Below are positions 47,575-57,488 of a stretch of 64,000 bases of DNA, piece after piece. Position numbers and translations under genes: made by a program. The notes beneath the pieces are model-generated. The model had not been told where the DNA came from. It saw only the letters and a list, made by a program, of their open reading frames with translations, and did not search any database. The DNA lies in contig NZ_ANBB01000022.1 of assembly GCF_000341105.1 (NCBI RefSeq), positions 108,272 to 172,271 of the forward strand, given 5' to 3'. The DNA comes from Nocardiopsis potens DSM 45234. GTDB lineage: Bacteria > Actinomycetota > Actinomycetes > Streptosporangiales > Streptosporangiaceae. The stretch's first letter is position 1. The number at the start of each line of letters is the position of its first letter.

Positions 47575-48812
47575 CGGGCGCTCCCGTGGGTGACCAGCAG
47601 CATGGCCACGTCGTCCTGCAGGGGTCCGCCGTTGTACCGCTCGGCCTCGTCGACGACGCGCTCGGGCAGGTCCACGATGGAGGTGCCGGAGTCGATCACC
47701 CCGCCGAGGATCCGGCGCAGGCCCGCGACCTCCAGCCGGTCCGGCGGGCCGCCGTCGTAGGCGTCGACCAGGCCGTCGGTGTAGAGCATCAGGGTGGCCC
47801 CGCGGGGGAAGGCGAACTCCTCCACGTCGGCCTCGCTGTCCGGGAAGACGCCCAGCGGCGGGTGCGGGGAGGCGCACACCTCCTCCACCTTGCCGGCCTC
47901 GATGAGCAGCGGCGGCGGGTGGCCGAACAGGCGGATGCGGGCGCGCTCGCCGCCGTTGTCCAGGCTGATCTGGCACAGCGTGGCGTACATCTCCTCCTGG
48001 GTGCGCTCGCTGACCAGGATCTCCTCCAGCGCGGGCAGCAGCGCCTCTTCGGCGACCCCGCCCATGACCAGCGCCCGCCAGGCGATGCGCAGCTGCACGC
48101 CGAGCGCGGCCTCGTCCGGGCCGTGCCCGCTGACGTCGCCGACGATGACGTGGGTGGTGCCGTCCTTCTCCACCGCGTCGTAGAAGTCGCCGCCGACCAG
48201 GGCCCGCTTCCGGCCGGGGCGGTAGAAGGTGCGGTGCGACAGCGGGGAGCTGTCCAGCAGGACCTGCGGGAGCAGGCCGCGCTCCAGGCGCATGTTCTCC
48301 CGGGCGTAGAGCTCGGCCTCGCGGAGCTGCCGGGCGTTCTCGTCGGCGCGCTGGCGCTCCACCGAGTAGCGCAGGCTGCGCGCCAGCAGCGAGCCGTCGA
48401 CCTGGCCCTTGACCAGGTAGTCCTGGGCGCCGGCGGCGACCGCGGCGACCCCTTCGTGCTCGTCGTCCAGGCCGGTCAGCACCACGACCGCGGCGGAGTC
48501 CGCGCTGTCCAGCACGGTGCGCAGCAGGTCCATGCCGCCGGCGTCGGGGAGGTTGAGGTCGAGCAGGATGCAGCAGCGGAAGCCGGGGATCGCCCCGCGC
48601 GCCTCGCCGAGGGTGCGGACCCAGGTGATCCTGCACTCCAGGGCGGTGTCCGCGAGCAGCTCCTCGACCAGGAAGGCGTCCTGGGCGTCGTCCTCGATGA
48701 GCAGGACATCGACCGAGGAGACCCGGGGTTCCCCGGGGCCGGCCGCAGCGGCGGCCTCACCGGCGCGGTCGGCACCGGCCGGCCCCGCTGATTCGGATCG
48801 CGTCACGCTCAC
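47571..48812 (-). CDS. Receiver-PP2C (SpoIIE-type) phosphatase
   Basis: 413 residues. N-terminal receiver (VDVLLIEDDAQDAFL, phospho-Asp in [15 protein letters not shown]), a short coiled-coil link, and a C-terminal SpoIIE/PP2C domain (GGDFYDA, VGDVSGHGPDEA, LMLYTDGLVDA). Such RsbU-like phosphatases act on anti-sigma-factor antagonists. The neighbouring kinase probably controls it through the receiver. GTG 48812 chosen; a 5' extension to 48905 is rich in Gly/Arg and unlikely. Confidence 0.9.
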
Positions 48813-49351
48813 AGCCCCAAGTCCTCGATCGTCGATATCGCCCGCGCCGCCCCCTTGCACGGCAGACAAACGATAATGTCCCGCCGCGCGCCCCCGCCAC
48901 CACATGCGACGAGGGCCTCAGCGCTCCGGCGCGGCGCCGTCGCCCCTCCGTCGGCGGCGCGCCGCGCGGCCGCCACCGTGCACAACGCTCGGACCGGTGC
49001 ACCTCGTTCCCGCCGCCCCGCCTGCGGTTCCTCTCCCCGCGAGGGGCCCGGCGGCCCGCTTCGGCCACCGTGGACGTTTCGTCCCGATTCGAGAACTGTG
49101 CACACCTTGTCCGCCGGACAGGATACCGGCCGCCCCCGCCCGGCGCCGCGCACACGGGAAAGACCGGCGCGCACCCGCCCTGACCGGCGGCGCGACCGCT
49201 CCCTCCGATCCCGCCCGGTGCGGCGCATCCCACGTTTCCGACAGAGTGTCGTATCCGCCTTGACACCCGTCGCCGTCTTGATGACATCATGTCAGAAAGA
49301 ACCTCGACGGCCCGGGGACGCGGGCCGCGCGCGGAATCGAGGAGTACCCGC
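48813..49351. promoter_or_regulatory. Divergent control region with dyad near the heme oxygenase start
   Basis: 539 bases without a gene. Near the right end TTGACA (49260-49265) could be a -35 element; the -10 at 17 bases is poor. A perfect dyad TGACATcATGTCA spans 49282-49294 and would lie on the predicted promoter/start site, a good operator position. A shorter dyad TGTCCgccGGACA lies near 49110. No DtxR-type iron box is recognisable. Confidence 0.45.
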
Positions 49352-50020
49352 ATGGACGCACCGGGCACCGGGGCGGAGCCCTTCTCCGCCAGACTCAAGG
49401 CCGCCACCTGGGAGGCCCACCAGGAGGCCGAGCAGCACGGCTTCACCCAGGCGCTGCTCGACGGGCGGCTGGACCGGGACGGCTACGCCGCCATGGCCGC
49501 CCAGCACCACTTCGCCTACGCCGCCCTGGAGGAGGTCGGCCGCTCCCTGGCCGGCGATCCGCTGGCCGGCCCGTTCATCACCGCGGAACTGCTCCGCCTG
49601 CCCGCCCTCGAACGCGACCTGGCCCTGCTCTACGGGCCGGACTGGGCCGACCGCATCTCCCCCACCCCGCCCACCGCCACCTACGCCGCGCGCATCCGGC
49701 AGATGGCCGACGACCCCGCCGGATACATCGCGCACCACTACACCCGCTACCTCGGCGACATCTCCGGCGGCCAGTTCATCCGCAGGATCGCGGTGCGCAC
49801 CTACGGCTTCGGCGAGGACGGCGGGGCCGCCTTCTACGACTTCTCCTCCCTCGGCAGCCTCCCCCGGTTCAAGGACGGCTACCGCGCCCGGCTGGACGCC
49901 CTGGAGCTGGACGAGCCCGCCCGGCACCGGATGATCCGCGAGACCCGGCTCGCCTACCAGCTCAACACCGAGGTCCTGGCCGACCTCGGCCGCCGGCACG
50001 CCGACGGCCTCGCCGCCTGA
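49352..50020 (+). CDS. Biliverdin-producing heme oxygenase
   Basis: Cleaves heme to biliverdin, CO and iron with O2 and reductant; iron recovery or heme detoxification. 222 residues. Proximal histidine His23 in WEAHQEAEQHGF; distal-helix glycines in YLGDISGGQFI. ATG 49352 with GAGGAG upstream is chosen; ATG 49289 would start inside the 49282-49294 dyad and add 21 poorly conserved residues. No heme transporter gene is adjacent. Confidence 0.93.
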   Translation: MDAPGTGAEPFSARLKAATWEAHQEAEQHGFTQALLDGRLDRDGYAAMAAQHHFAYAALEEVGRSLAGDPLAGPFITAELLRLPALERDLALLYGPDWADRISPTPPTATYAARIRQMADDPAGYIAHHYTRYLGDISGGQFIRRIAVRTYGFGEDGGAAFYDFSSLGSLPRFKDGYRARLDALELDEPARHRMIRETRLAYQLNTEVLADLGRRHADGLAA

Positions 50021-50317
50021 CCCGGAAGGACCGGCACGGAGCAAGGGGCCCCGGGCGATCCGCGCCGCCCGCGGCCCCTCCCCTCGCCCCCGGCGGGGAA
50101 AGGAGCCCGAGCGAGGCCCCTGCCCGGGCCCGCTCCCTCTCCGCGGCTTCGGGACGCCCCCGGCCCCGGCGGGAAGAGGGCCCGCGAGAGCCACCGGACC
50201 GCCCCCGCCGACGCTTCCGGGGCCGCCGGGCGGATCCGCAGGCCGCTTCGGCGCCGTCCCGATTCCGGCCCGCGCGAGGGCGCCCGTACGGCGCGCCGCC
50301 GTGCCACCATGGAGTCC

Positions 50318-50947
50318 ATGCCCAAGATCTCCGCTCCGACCATCGCCGCGCACCGGGCCCAGACGCGCGAGCGCATCCTGGCGGCCGTCGCCGAGCTCGC
50401 CCGCACCCAGGGCATCGACGAGATCTCGATGACCGACGTCGCGGCCGGGGCGGGCATCACGCGCACCGCGCTGTACAACTACTTCCCGGACAAGGCCGCT
50501 CTACTGCTGGCCTTCGCCGAGCAGGGCACCGCCGGCTTCGTCGAGCGCTACCGCGCCGCCCTGCTCGGCGGCGCCGCCCCCGCGGAGCGGCTCTCCTCCT
50601 TCGTCCGCTTCCAGCTGGAGGCGCTCGCCGAGCACCCGCACCCGGCCGCCGCCGAACTGGGCGCCAGCCTCGGCCCGGACGCCTACCAGAAGCTCGCCGA
50701 CCACGTGGAGCCGATGCAGCGCCTGCTGGTCGAGGTGCTGCAGAACGGCGTCGAGGAGGGCGCCTTCGACCCGGTCCCGGCCGAGCCCACCGCCCGCCTG
50801 GTGCTGGCGATGATCAGCGCCCAGCGCGTCCCGATCCAGCAGGGCCAGACCGCGCTCGACGAGGCGCACCGGCTGGTCACCTCCTTCACCCTGCGCGCCC
50901 TGGGGGCCTCCGAAGGCACCGGAGCCACGGCCCCCGGCCACGGCTGA
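50318..50947 (+). CDS. TetR-family transcriptional regulator
   Basis: 209 residues. N-terminal helix-turn-helix RERILAAVAELARTQG, MTDVAAGAGITRTALYNYF; helical ligand-binding domain after about residue 55. ATG 50318 has GGAG five bases upstream; ATG 50309 is equally in frame. The 297 bases to the heme oxygenase hold no gene. Target unknown; it could control the heme oxygenase or the small membrane gene. Confidence 0.9.
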   Translation: MPKISAPTIAAHRAQTRERILAAVAELARTQGIDEISMTDVAAGAGITRTALYNYFPDKAALLLAFAEQGTAGFVERYRAALLGGAAPAERLSSFVRFQLEALAEHPHPAAAELGASLGPDAYQKLADHVEPMQRLLVEVLQNGVEEGAFDPVPAEPTARLVLAMISAQRVPIQQGQTALDEAHRLVTSFTLRALGASEGTGATAPGHG

Positions 50948-50950
50948 CCC

Positions 50951-51176
50951 TCCCCGGCCCCGCGCCCACCCTGCCGAGCCCAGGGCCACCGCTCTCCCCA
51001 GGTCCCCGGCCCCGCGCCCACCCTGTCGAGCCCAGGGCTGTTGCTTTTCCCGGCCCTGGACGCACGTCCCGCACGGGACCGCAAGGCGGTGGCCGGGCAA
51101 AAGCAACAGGCCGGGGCTCAACACCGTCGTGGCCCACGACGACGCGGAGCTCGACGGGGTGGGTGCGGGGCCGGGG
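50951..51176. repeat. Tandem 52-base repeat inside a nested inverted-repeat element
   Basis: 36 bases at 50951-50986 recur at 51003-51038 with one mismatch (period 52). 51004-51031 is inverted at 51149-51176 (26 of 28 match). 51035-51055 is inverted at 51091-51112 with one mismatch and a one-base gap (core TGTTGCTTTT / AAAAGCAACA). Between the arms, GTCGTGG/CCACGAC forms another hairpin (about 51126-51140). The whole could fold into a large cruciform or structured RNA. No gene lies within. Confidence 0.8.
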
Positions 51177-51267
51177 CCCCTGCTCGGGCCCTCCCGTTAG
51201 GGCGCCGGATGGGGCAGAATCAGGCACGCTCGCCGACGCCTCCGCTCCCCTCCGGAAAGGCCGACCC

Positions 51268-51459
51268 GTGCTCTCCCTCCTGTGCCTCCTCACCGGCGCG
51301 GCCCTGGTCGCCGCCGCACTGGCCGACCGCGTCCCGCGGCTCCGCCCGGCGGCCGCCGTGCTCCCCCTCCGGCTCACCGAGACCGGGCGGGCCGCGCTCA
51401 CCACCCTCGGCGGCAGCGCGCTGATCGCCGCCCTCTTCCTCGCCCTCTCCGGGCTCTGA
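51268..51459 (+). CDS. Small two-helix membrane protein
   Basis: 63 residues from GTG 51268 (AAAGG upstream): helix LSLLCLLTGAALVAAALA, a Pro/Arg loop, and a second helix ALTTLGGSALIAALFLALSG. I do not recognise a family. Coding is supported by codon bias and the clean hydrophobic pattern only. Confidence 0.5.
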   Translation: MLSLLCLLTGAALVAAALADRVPRLRPAAAVLPLRLTETGRAALTTLGGSALIAALFLALSGL

Positions 51460-51525
51460 CCCCGGCCCCTGCGCACCGCGCGCCCGCTGCGAGCAGAGCC
51501 CGGAGCAGTGCGGGCGTCCCGGCGG

Positions 51526-52437
51526 TCAGCGCGGCAGGCGCAGCACGGCCCGGCCCGCCGCGGCGGCGGCCAGGGCCCCGGTGAGGGCCGCGGCGGCCGC
51601 CGCCGCCTCGCGGCGCCGGGCGCGGTCCCGGGCGTCCTGCTCGGCGGCGCGGCGGGCCTCGGGCCCGAACTCCCCGCCGCACAGCTCGGGCCGGAGCTCC
51701 AGCGGGCGCCAGACCGGCGGCCACTCCGCCGCACGGCCCAGGTCCCCCCGGGCCGAGGTGCGCGGCTTGAGGCGGACCGGGGCGCCCTCCTCGGCGCGCA
51801 GCGGGCGCGGGGCCGGCCCCCGGTAGTACAGCGGCCCCGGTGCGGCGGCCGCCGCCTCGGCGAGCAGCCGGGCGCAGGCGCGGGCCGCGCCCAGCGCGGT
51901 GTGCTGACCGGTCGGCCACCGGCCGCCCAGCGCGTGCGAGGCCCGGGGCAGCGAGTAGGAGTCCAGGTCGACCTGGGAGCGGAGCGCGCGCAGCGTGCAC
52001 AGCCCCGGCACCCGGGCGGGGCGCTCCCCCTCCCCCGGCACCGCGGAGAGGAACGCCTCCGCCTCCTCCAGGCCGTGAGCGGCCAGCACCGCGCCGGAGA
52101 GCAGCTCCGCCAGCGGGGCGGCCAGCTCATCGGCGCGCGGCGCGCCCAGCATGTCGCCGCCGGTGATGCCGCTGTGCACCGCGCCTGGGACCGGGACGCC
52201 CGGGTAGACCAGGGTGGTGAACTCGCGCAGCACCTCCCCGGTGCCGCGCATCCGCACCACCCCGACCTCGCGGGGCCGGTCGCGGTCGTCCGGCCCGGGG
52301 CCGCCCGGCCCCACCGCGAGCACCGCGAACTCCAGATCGCGCACGGGCCGCGCGCCCGCGCCCGCCGACCGGGTCAGCGCCCCGGCGGCGACCGCCCCCG
52401 GTGTCCGCACCCGCCTGTCCGCCAGCCGCTCCAGCAC
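51526..52437 (-). CDS. DEDDh exonuclease-like protein with degenerate active site
   Basis: 303 residues. The layout of a DnaQ-type 3'-5' exonuclease is visible: strand LEFAVLAVGPGG in place of the DxET motif, VYPGVPVPGAVHSGITGGDM, AHGLEEAEAFL in place of AHNAxFDxxFL, and HTALGAARACARLL in place of HxAxxDAxAxA. At each place the acidic residue normally used for metal binding is missing or altered, so catalysis is unlikely. C-terminal third is Arg/Ala-rich. GTG 52437 has GGGAGG; a frame upstream to 52593 is Arg-rich and doubtful. Divergent from asparaginase. Confidence 0.72.
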   Translation of the reverse strand: MLERLADRRVRTPGAVAAGALTRSAGAGARPVRDLEFAVLAVGPGGPGPDDRDRPREVGVVRMRGTGEVLREFTTLVYPGVPVPGAVHSGITGGDMLGAPRADELAAPLAELLSGAVLAAHGLEEAEAFLSAVPGEGERPARVPGLCTLRALRSQVDLDSYSLPRASHALGGRWPTGQHTALGAARACARLLAEAAAAAPGPLYYRGPAPRPLRAEEGAPVRLKPRTSARGDLGRAAEWPPVWRPLELRPELCGGEFGPEARRAAEQDARDRARRREAAAAAAALTGALAAAAAGRAVLRLPR

Positions 52438-52613
52438 GTCCCGCGCACCTCCCGTCCGCCTGCGCCCGGCGCGCCTGCCCGCCGGGGACCGGGCACCGAC
52501 CCTACGGCACCGGCGGGCCGCGCCCCGGCCGGAGCCGGGCCGCGGGAAGAGGTCCGCCCCGCGATACGTTGAGCCGTCTGGCACCTTCCTCACCAGCCGC
52601 GAATGGAGTACGC

Positions 52614-53582
52614 GTGTCCCTGTCGCCGTCTGAGCTTCCCGCCTACGTTCCCCTCGCCGAGACCACCCGGTCCGGCCTCCGGGAGAGCGTGCACTTCGGC
52701 GCCGTGGTCGGGCTGACCGCCTCCGGTGAGACCGGGTACGCCCGCGGCCCGGTCGACCTCCCGGTGTTCCCGCGCTCGGCCGCCAAGCCCTTCCAGGCGG
52801 TGGCCGCGCTGCGCGCCGGGGCCGACGTCGAGGGGGCCCGGCTGGCCATCGCCGCGGGCAGCCACAGCGGCCAGGACATCCACGTGGAGGCCGCCTCCAA
52901 GACCCTCGCCAAGGCCGGCCTCACCGCGGACGACCTGCAGTGCCCGCCGGACTGGCCGATGGGCCGCCGGTTCCGCGACGACCTGCTGCGCAGCGGCGGG
53001 CAGCCGACCCGGCTGCTGATGAACTGCTCCGGCAAGCACGCCGCGATGCTCGCCGCCTGCGTCGCCCGCGGCTGGAGCACCGGCGACTACCTGGACCCCG
53101 CCCACCCGCTGCAGGTGCTGGTCCGCTCGACCATCGAGGAGCTGGCCGGGGAGCCGGTCGCGCACACCGCGGTCGACGGGTGCGGGGCGCCGCAGATGGC
53201 GATCTCGCTCACCGGCCTGGCGCGCGGCGTGCAGGCCATGGTCGCCGCCGGCCCCGACTCCCCGGAGGGCGCGGTCATCGCGGCGATGCGGGCGTTCCCG
53301 GAGTACGTCGCGGGCGAGGGCCGCGACGACACCCGGATCATGCGCGGCCTGCCCGGCGCGGTCTCCAAGATCGGCGCCGAGGGGGTCATCGTGATCGCCG
53401 CCCCCACCGGGGAGACCGCCGCGGTGAAGATCAGCGACGGCGACGCCGAGACCCGGGCGCGCACCATGGTCGGCCTCACCGCGCTGGACGCCCTCGGGGT
53501 GGACGTCTCGCCCCTGTCCGACCTGCTCAGCGGCGACATCCTGGGCGGCGGACGGAGCGTCGGGGCGATCCGCCCGCTGTGA
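52614..53582 (+). CDS. Asparaginase (AnsA/PF06089 type)
   Basis: 322 residues of the beta-lactamase-like asparaginase II family found in rhizobia and actinomycetes: VHFGAVVGL, FPRSAAKPFQ (Ser-x-x-Lys, catalytic), AGSHSGQDIHV, MNCSGKHAAML and VDGCGAP. Hydrolyses L-asparagine to aspartate and ammonia. GTG 52614 has TGGAGT upstream. Followed by the reductase gene after 61 bases, probably a separate function. Confidence 0.92.
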   Translation: MSLSPSELPAYVPLAETTRSGLRESVHFGAVVGLTASGETGYARGPVDLPVFPRSAAKPFQAVAALRAGADVEGARLAIAAGSHSGQDIHVEAASKTLAKAGLTADDLQCPPDWPMGRRFRDDLLRSGGQPTRLLMNCSGKHAAMLAACVARGWSTGDYLDPAHPLQVLVRSTIEELAGEPVAHTAVDGCGAPQMAISLTGLARGVQAMVAAGPDSPEGAVIAAMRAFPEYVAGEGRDDTRIMRGLPGAVSKIGAEGVIVIAAPTGETAAVKISDGDAETRARTMVGLTALDALGVDVSPLSDLLSGDILGGGRSVGAIRPL

Positions 53583-53643
53583 ACCGCGGCCGGCCCGGCC
53601 GCACCGGACCCCTCACCTGTACGACGAAGGCGGGATAGAGCAC

Positions 53644-54858
53644 ATGCGCGACATCGTCATCGCCGGCGCCGGGATGGCCGGCCTGCACTCCGCTGAGGCA
53701 CTGCGGGAGGCCGGCCACGACGGCCGGATCACCCTGATCGGCGCCGAGCGGCACCGGCCCTACTCCCGCCCGCCGCTGTCCAAGGAGGTGCTCACCGGGA
53801 TCGGCTCGCCCAAGGGCGTGGCGCTCCGCGACGACGAGCAGATCGACGCCCTCGGCCTGGACCTGCGGCTGGGGCGCGCGGCGGTGCGGCTGCGCCCCGG
53901 CGACCGCGCGGTGGAGCTGGACGACGGCTCGGTGGTCCGCGGCGACGGGCTGATCATCGCCACCGGCGCCACCGCCCGCCGCCCCGGGACCGACCTGCCC
54001 GGGGTGCACGTGCTGCGCACCATCGAGGACGCCGAGGCGGTGCGCGACGCGTTCGGCGCCGCCGGGCGGATCGCGGTGGTCGGCGCGGGGTTCGTCGGCG
54101 CCGAGGTCGCGGCCAGTGCCCGCGCCGCCGGGCTGGAGGTCGTGCTGATCGAGGCGGCGCCCACCCCGCTGACCCGCGCGGTGGACCCGCGGATCGGCTC
54201 GGTCCTCACCGAGCTGCACCGGGACAACGGGGTGGAGGTGCGGCTGGGAACCCCGGTGGCCGGGTTCGAGGGGGCCGGCCGGGTGGAGCGGGTGCGGCTG
54301 GCCGACGGCAGCGCGGTGGAGGCGCCGCTGGTCGTCTGCGGCCTGGGCGTGGAGCTGAACACCGGCTGGCTGGCCGGCTCGGGGGTCCGCCTGGCCGACG
54401 GGGCGGGCGGCGTGCTCTGCGACGCGCACGGCCGGACCACCGTGCCCGGCGTGTACGCCGCCGGCGACCTGGCGAACTTCCCGCACCCGCGGTACGGGGG
54501 GCGGATGCGCCTGGAGCACTGGACCAACGCCGGGGAGCAGGCGGCGGTCTCCGCGCGCAACCTGCTGGCCGGGGAGGGGGCGCAGGAGCGCTACGAGCCG
54601 GTCCCCTACTTCTGGTCCGACCAGTACAAGATGAAGATCCAGCTGCTGGGGCAGGCCGCCCCCGCCGACACGGTGGAGTTCGTGCACGGCTCGGCCGAGG
54701 ACCGCAAGTTCGTCGCGTTCCTCGGCCGGGACGGCCTGCTCACCGGGGTGCTGGGACTGCGCTCCACCCCGAAGACGATGCGCTACCGGCCGCTGCTGGC
54801 CGAGCGCACCACCTGGGACGAGGCGCTGGCCGCGGCCGGGTTCACCCCTCGACGCTGA
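53644..54858 (+). CDS. FAD-dependent ferredoxin reductase (rubredoxin/ferredoxin reductase type)
   Basis: 404 residues. FAD motif GAGMAGLHSAEAL, NAD motif VVGAGFVGAEVAASARAAG, ATGATARRPG, YAAGDLANF and a C-terminal reductase domain (WSDQYKMKIQLLG). Transfers electrons from NAD(P)H to small ferredoxins, typically for P450s. Its last 17 bases overlap the end of a convergent ferredoxin gene, a likely partner, but no P450 is in the window. Confidence 0.92.
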   Translation: MRDIVIAGAGMAGLHSAEALREAGHDGRITLIGAERHRPYSRPPLSKEVLTGIGSPKGVALRDDEQIDALGLDLRLGRAAVRLRPGDRAVELDDGSVVRGDGLIIATGATARRPGTDLPGVHVLRTIEDAEAVRDAFGAAGRIAVVGAGFVGAEVAASARAAGLEVVLIEAAPTPLTRAVDPRIGSVLTELHRDNGVEVRLGTPVAGFEGAGRVERVRLADGSAVEAPLVVCGLGVELNTGWLAGSGVRLADGAGGVLCDAHGRTTVPGVYAAGDLANFPHPRYGGRMRLEHWTNAGEQAAVSARNLLAGEGAQERYEPVPYFWSDQYKMKIQLLGQAAPADTVEFVHGSAEDRKFVAFLGRDGLLTGVLGLRSTPKTMRYRPLLAERTTWDEALAAAGFTPRR

Positions 54859-55033
54859 GCGCCTGCTTGGGGCACATCCGGACGGCCTCCTCGACCTTGG
54901 CCCGAAGGTCCTCGGGCGGTTCCTCCTGGAGGATGTAGAGGTTGTCGTCGTCGCGGACCTCGAACACCTCCGGCAGGATGCCCATGCACACGGCGTTGCT
55001 CTCGCACAGGTCGTAATCGGCGATGACCCGCAT
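54842..55033 (-). CDS. Three-cysteine [3Fe-4S] ferredoxin
   Basis: 63 residues. Cys10 and Cys16 (DLCESNAVCMG) and a C-terminal CPKQAL give C-x5-C...CP, the three-Cys pattern of [3Fe-4S] ferredoxins that serve cytochromes P450. ATG 55033 has GAGGA upstream. It is encoded convergent to its probable reductase, overlapping by 17 bases, so the two proteins are not co-transcribed. Confidence 0.93.
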   Translation of the reverse strand: MRVIADYDLCESNAVCMGILPEVFEVRDDDNLYILQEEPPEDLRAKVEEAVRMCPKQALSVEG

Positions 55034-55096
55034 GGTGTGATCCTCCTCGCTTTCCTGCTCGCCTGCCCCGAGCCTAGACCCGGTGCGCGGCCCGCG

Positions 55097-55132
55097 CCCG
55101 CGCGGGGGCGGTTCCGGCCGCCCCCGCGCGGG
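55097..55132 (-). terminator. Long G/C hairpin downstream of the iminopeptidase gene
   Basis: Perfect 15-base arms 55097-55111 and 55118-55132 with loop TTCCGG, about 115 bases beyond the iminopeptidase stop and 64 bases upstream of the ferredoxin start. May terminate the iminopeptidase transcript. Confidence 0.5.
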
Positions 55133-55245
55133 CGCCGCATCGGCCGCGGCGCCGCGGATGCGGTACCGCGCACCGGTGCGGGAAGCCCGCGAGGAGCCCG
55201 CCGGGGACCGCCCGCGCCCGGTCCCCGGCGCTCGGACCTCGGCGC

Positions 55246-56340
<1,095 letters not shown>

Positions 56341-56414
56341 TCATCCCAGGAACACCCGCCCGGGGCATCCGCGGCGCAGGGCCCGCGCCCCTCCCCCGTC
56401 GACGGCTCAGGGCA

Positions 56415-57353
56415 CTAGAGCCGGTCCAGCAGCTCCGTCTTCTTGGCGGCGAACTCCTCGGCGGTGAGCAGCCCCTCCTCGTGCAGCCGGCCCAGTTCGC
56501 GGATGCGGCGGAAGACCTCCTCGGCGTCCCGGCGGGCCGCCTCCCCGCCGGCGCCGGCGGGGGCGCCGGGCGGCGGCGCGGCCTCCAGGGCCGCCGGCTC
56601 CCCGCCCGCCCCGGGCGGCACCGCCCCGGCGGCGGTGCCGGCGGCCAGGTGGGCGTTGGCCACCGCGGCCAGCAGCCGGACCCGGACGTGCTCCTTGGTG
56701 GTCATCGAGGTCAGCGCGGCGGTGTCCCGGTAGACCGGGAGCGCCGCGGAGACGTCCGCGTCCTCCCGGAGCAGGAAGCGCACCCCGCCGTAGCCGGAGA
56801 TGCCCGGCTCCTGCCACTCCGCGCGCAGGATCCGCTCCGCCGGCAGGATGCGGCTCTTCTGCCGCCACTTGTCCGCGCTGTACATCAGCCGGGGCCAGCT
56901 CAGCCGGACCGTCTCCCCGTCGAAGACGGCCTCGCCCTCCAAGGTCTGCGCCTTGAACGGCAGGCCGGGGACGAGCGAGCGGGCCACCTCGCCCGGGTCC
57001 GCGGCGGGGCCGGCCAGCCGGGCCCCGTCGGCCGCGGCGCGCAGCTGGTCGGCGTGGTACTCGGCGAGCAGCGCCCCGGGGGCGGGGCCGGTGAGGACGA
57101 ACGGCGGCGCGTCGTCCTCCGCCCCGGCGCTCATCAGGAACGGGTCGGCGCCCTCGACCAGCCGCACCTCCAGCCGCCACTTCCGGCGCCCCTTGCCGGC
57201 GTGGAAGTCCACCGAGGCGACGGCCGCGAACGGCACCGTGCAGGCGCCCACCGCCCGCAGCAGCCGGTGCACGCCCCACTTGTCGGCGTACTCGATCCGC
57301 AGCCCGTCCTCGCCGAACCGCCACACGCCCTGGTCGCCGCTGAGCTCGCTCAC
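56415..57353 (-). CDS. DUF4429 protein with C-terminal SHOCT motif
   Basis: 312 residues. Two related beta-rich repeats of the DUF4429 type (about 10-90 with GKGRRKWRLEVRL, and 125-215 with EAVFDGETVRLSW and YGGVRFLLRED), a Pro/Gly/Ala linker, and a C-terminal SHOCT helix pair (LGRLHEEGLLTAEEFAAKKTEL). PH-domain-like fold expected; function unknown. GTG 57353 directly precedes the conserved part. Divergent from the acyl-CoA synthetase gene. Confidence 0.85.
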   Translation of the reverse strand: MSELSGDQGVWRFGEDGLRIEYADKWGVHRLLRAVGACTVPFAAVASVDFHAGKGRRKWRLEVRLVEGADPFLMSAGAEDDAPPFVLTGPAPGALLAEYHADQLRAAADGARLAGPAADPGEVARSLVPGLPFKAQTLEGEAVFDGETVRLSWPRLMYSADKWRQKSRILPAERILRAEWQEPGISGYGGVRFLLREDADVSAALPVYRDTAALTSMTTKEHVRVRLLAAVANAHLAAGTAAGAVPPGAGGEPAALEAAPPPGAPAGAGGEAARRDAEEVFRRIRELGRLHEEGLLTAEEFAAKKTELLDRL

Positions 57354-57488
57354 CCGGCAGATCCTAGTGACGGCGGGGCCGGGAGGCCCAGGGCTAGTCC
57401 GTCCACAGGCGGCCGGGGCGGCGGGACAGGGGGGACGGGTGCGGGCTAGAGTGACACCGCTCACACGTCGGATGCGGAGGTCCCCACC

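Noticed and set aside
49289..49351. ATG 49289 as heme oxygenase start
   Set aside because: The ATG lies in the TGACATcATGTCA dyad, lacks a ribosome binding site, and adds a low-complexity N-terminus.
50951..51038. Possible CRISPR-like repeats
   Set aside because: Only two copies with a 16-base gap and inverted partner copies nearby; no array and no cas genes.
52438..52593. N-terminal extension of the exonuclease-like protein to GTG 52593
   Set aside because: Arg/Gly/Ala-rich with no conserved sequence and would overlap the asparaginase promoter region.
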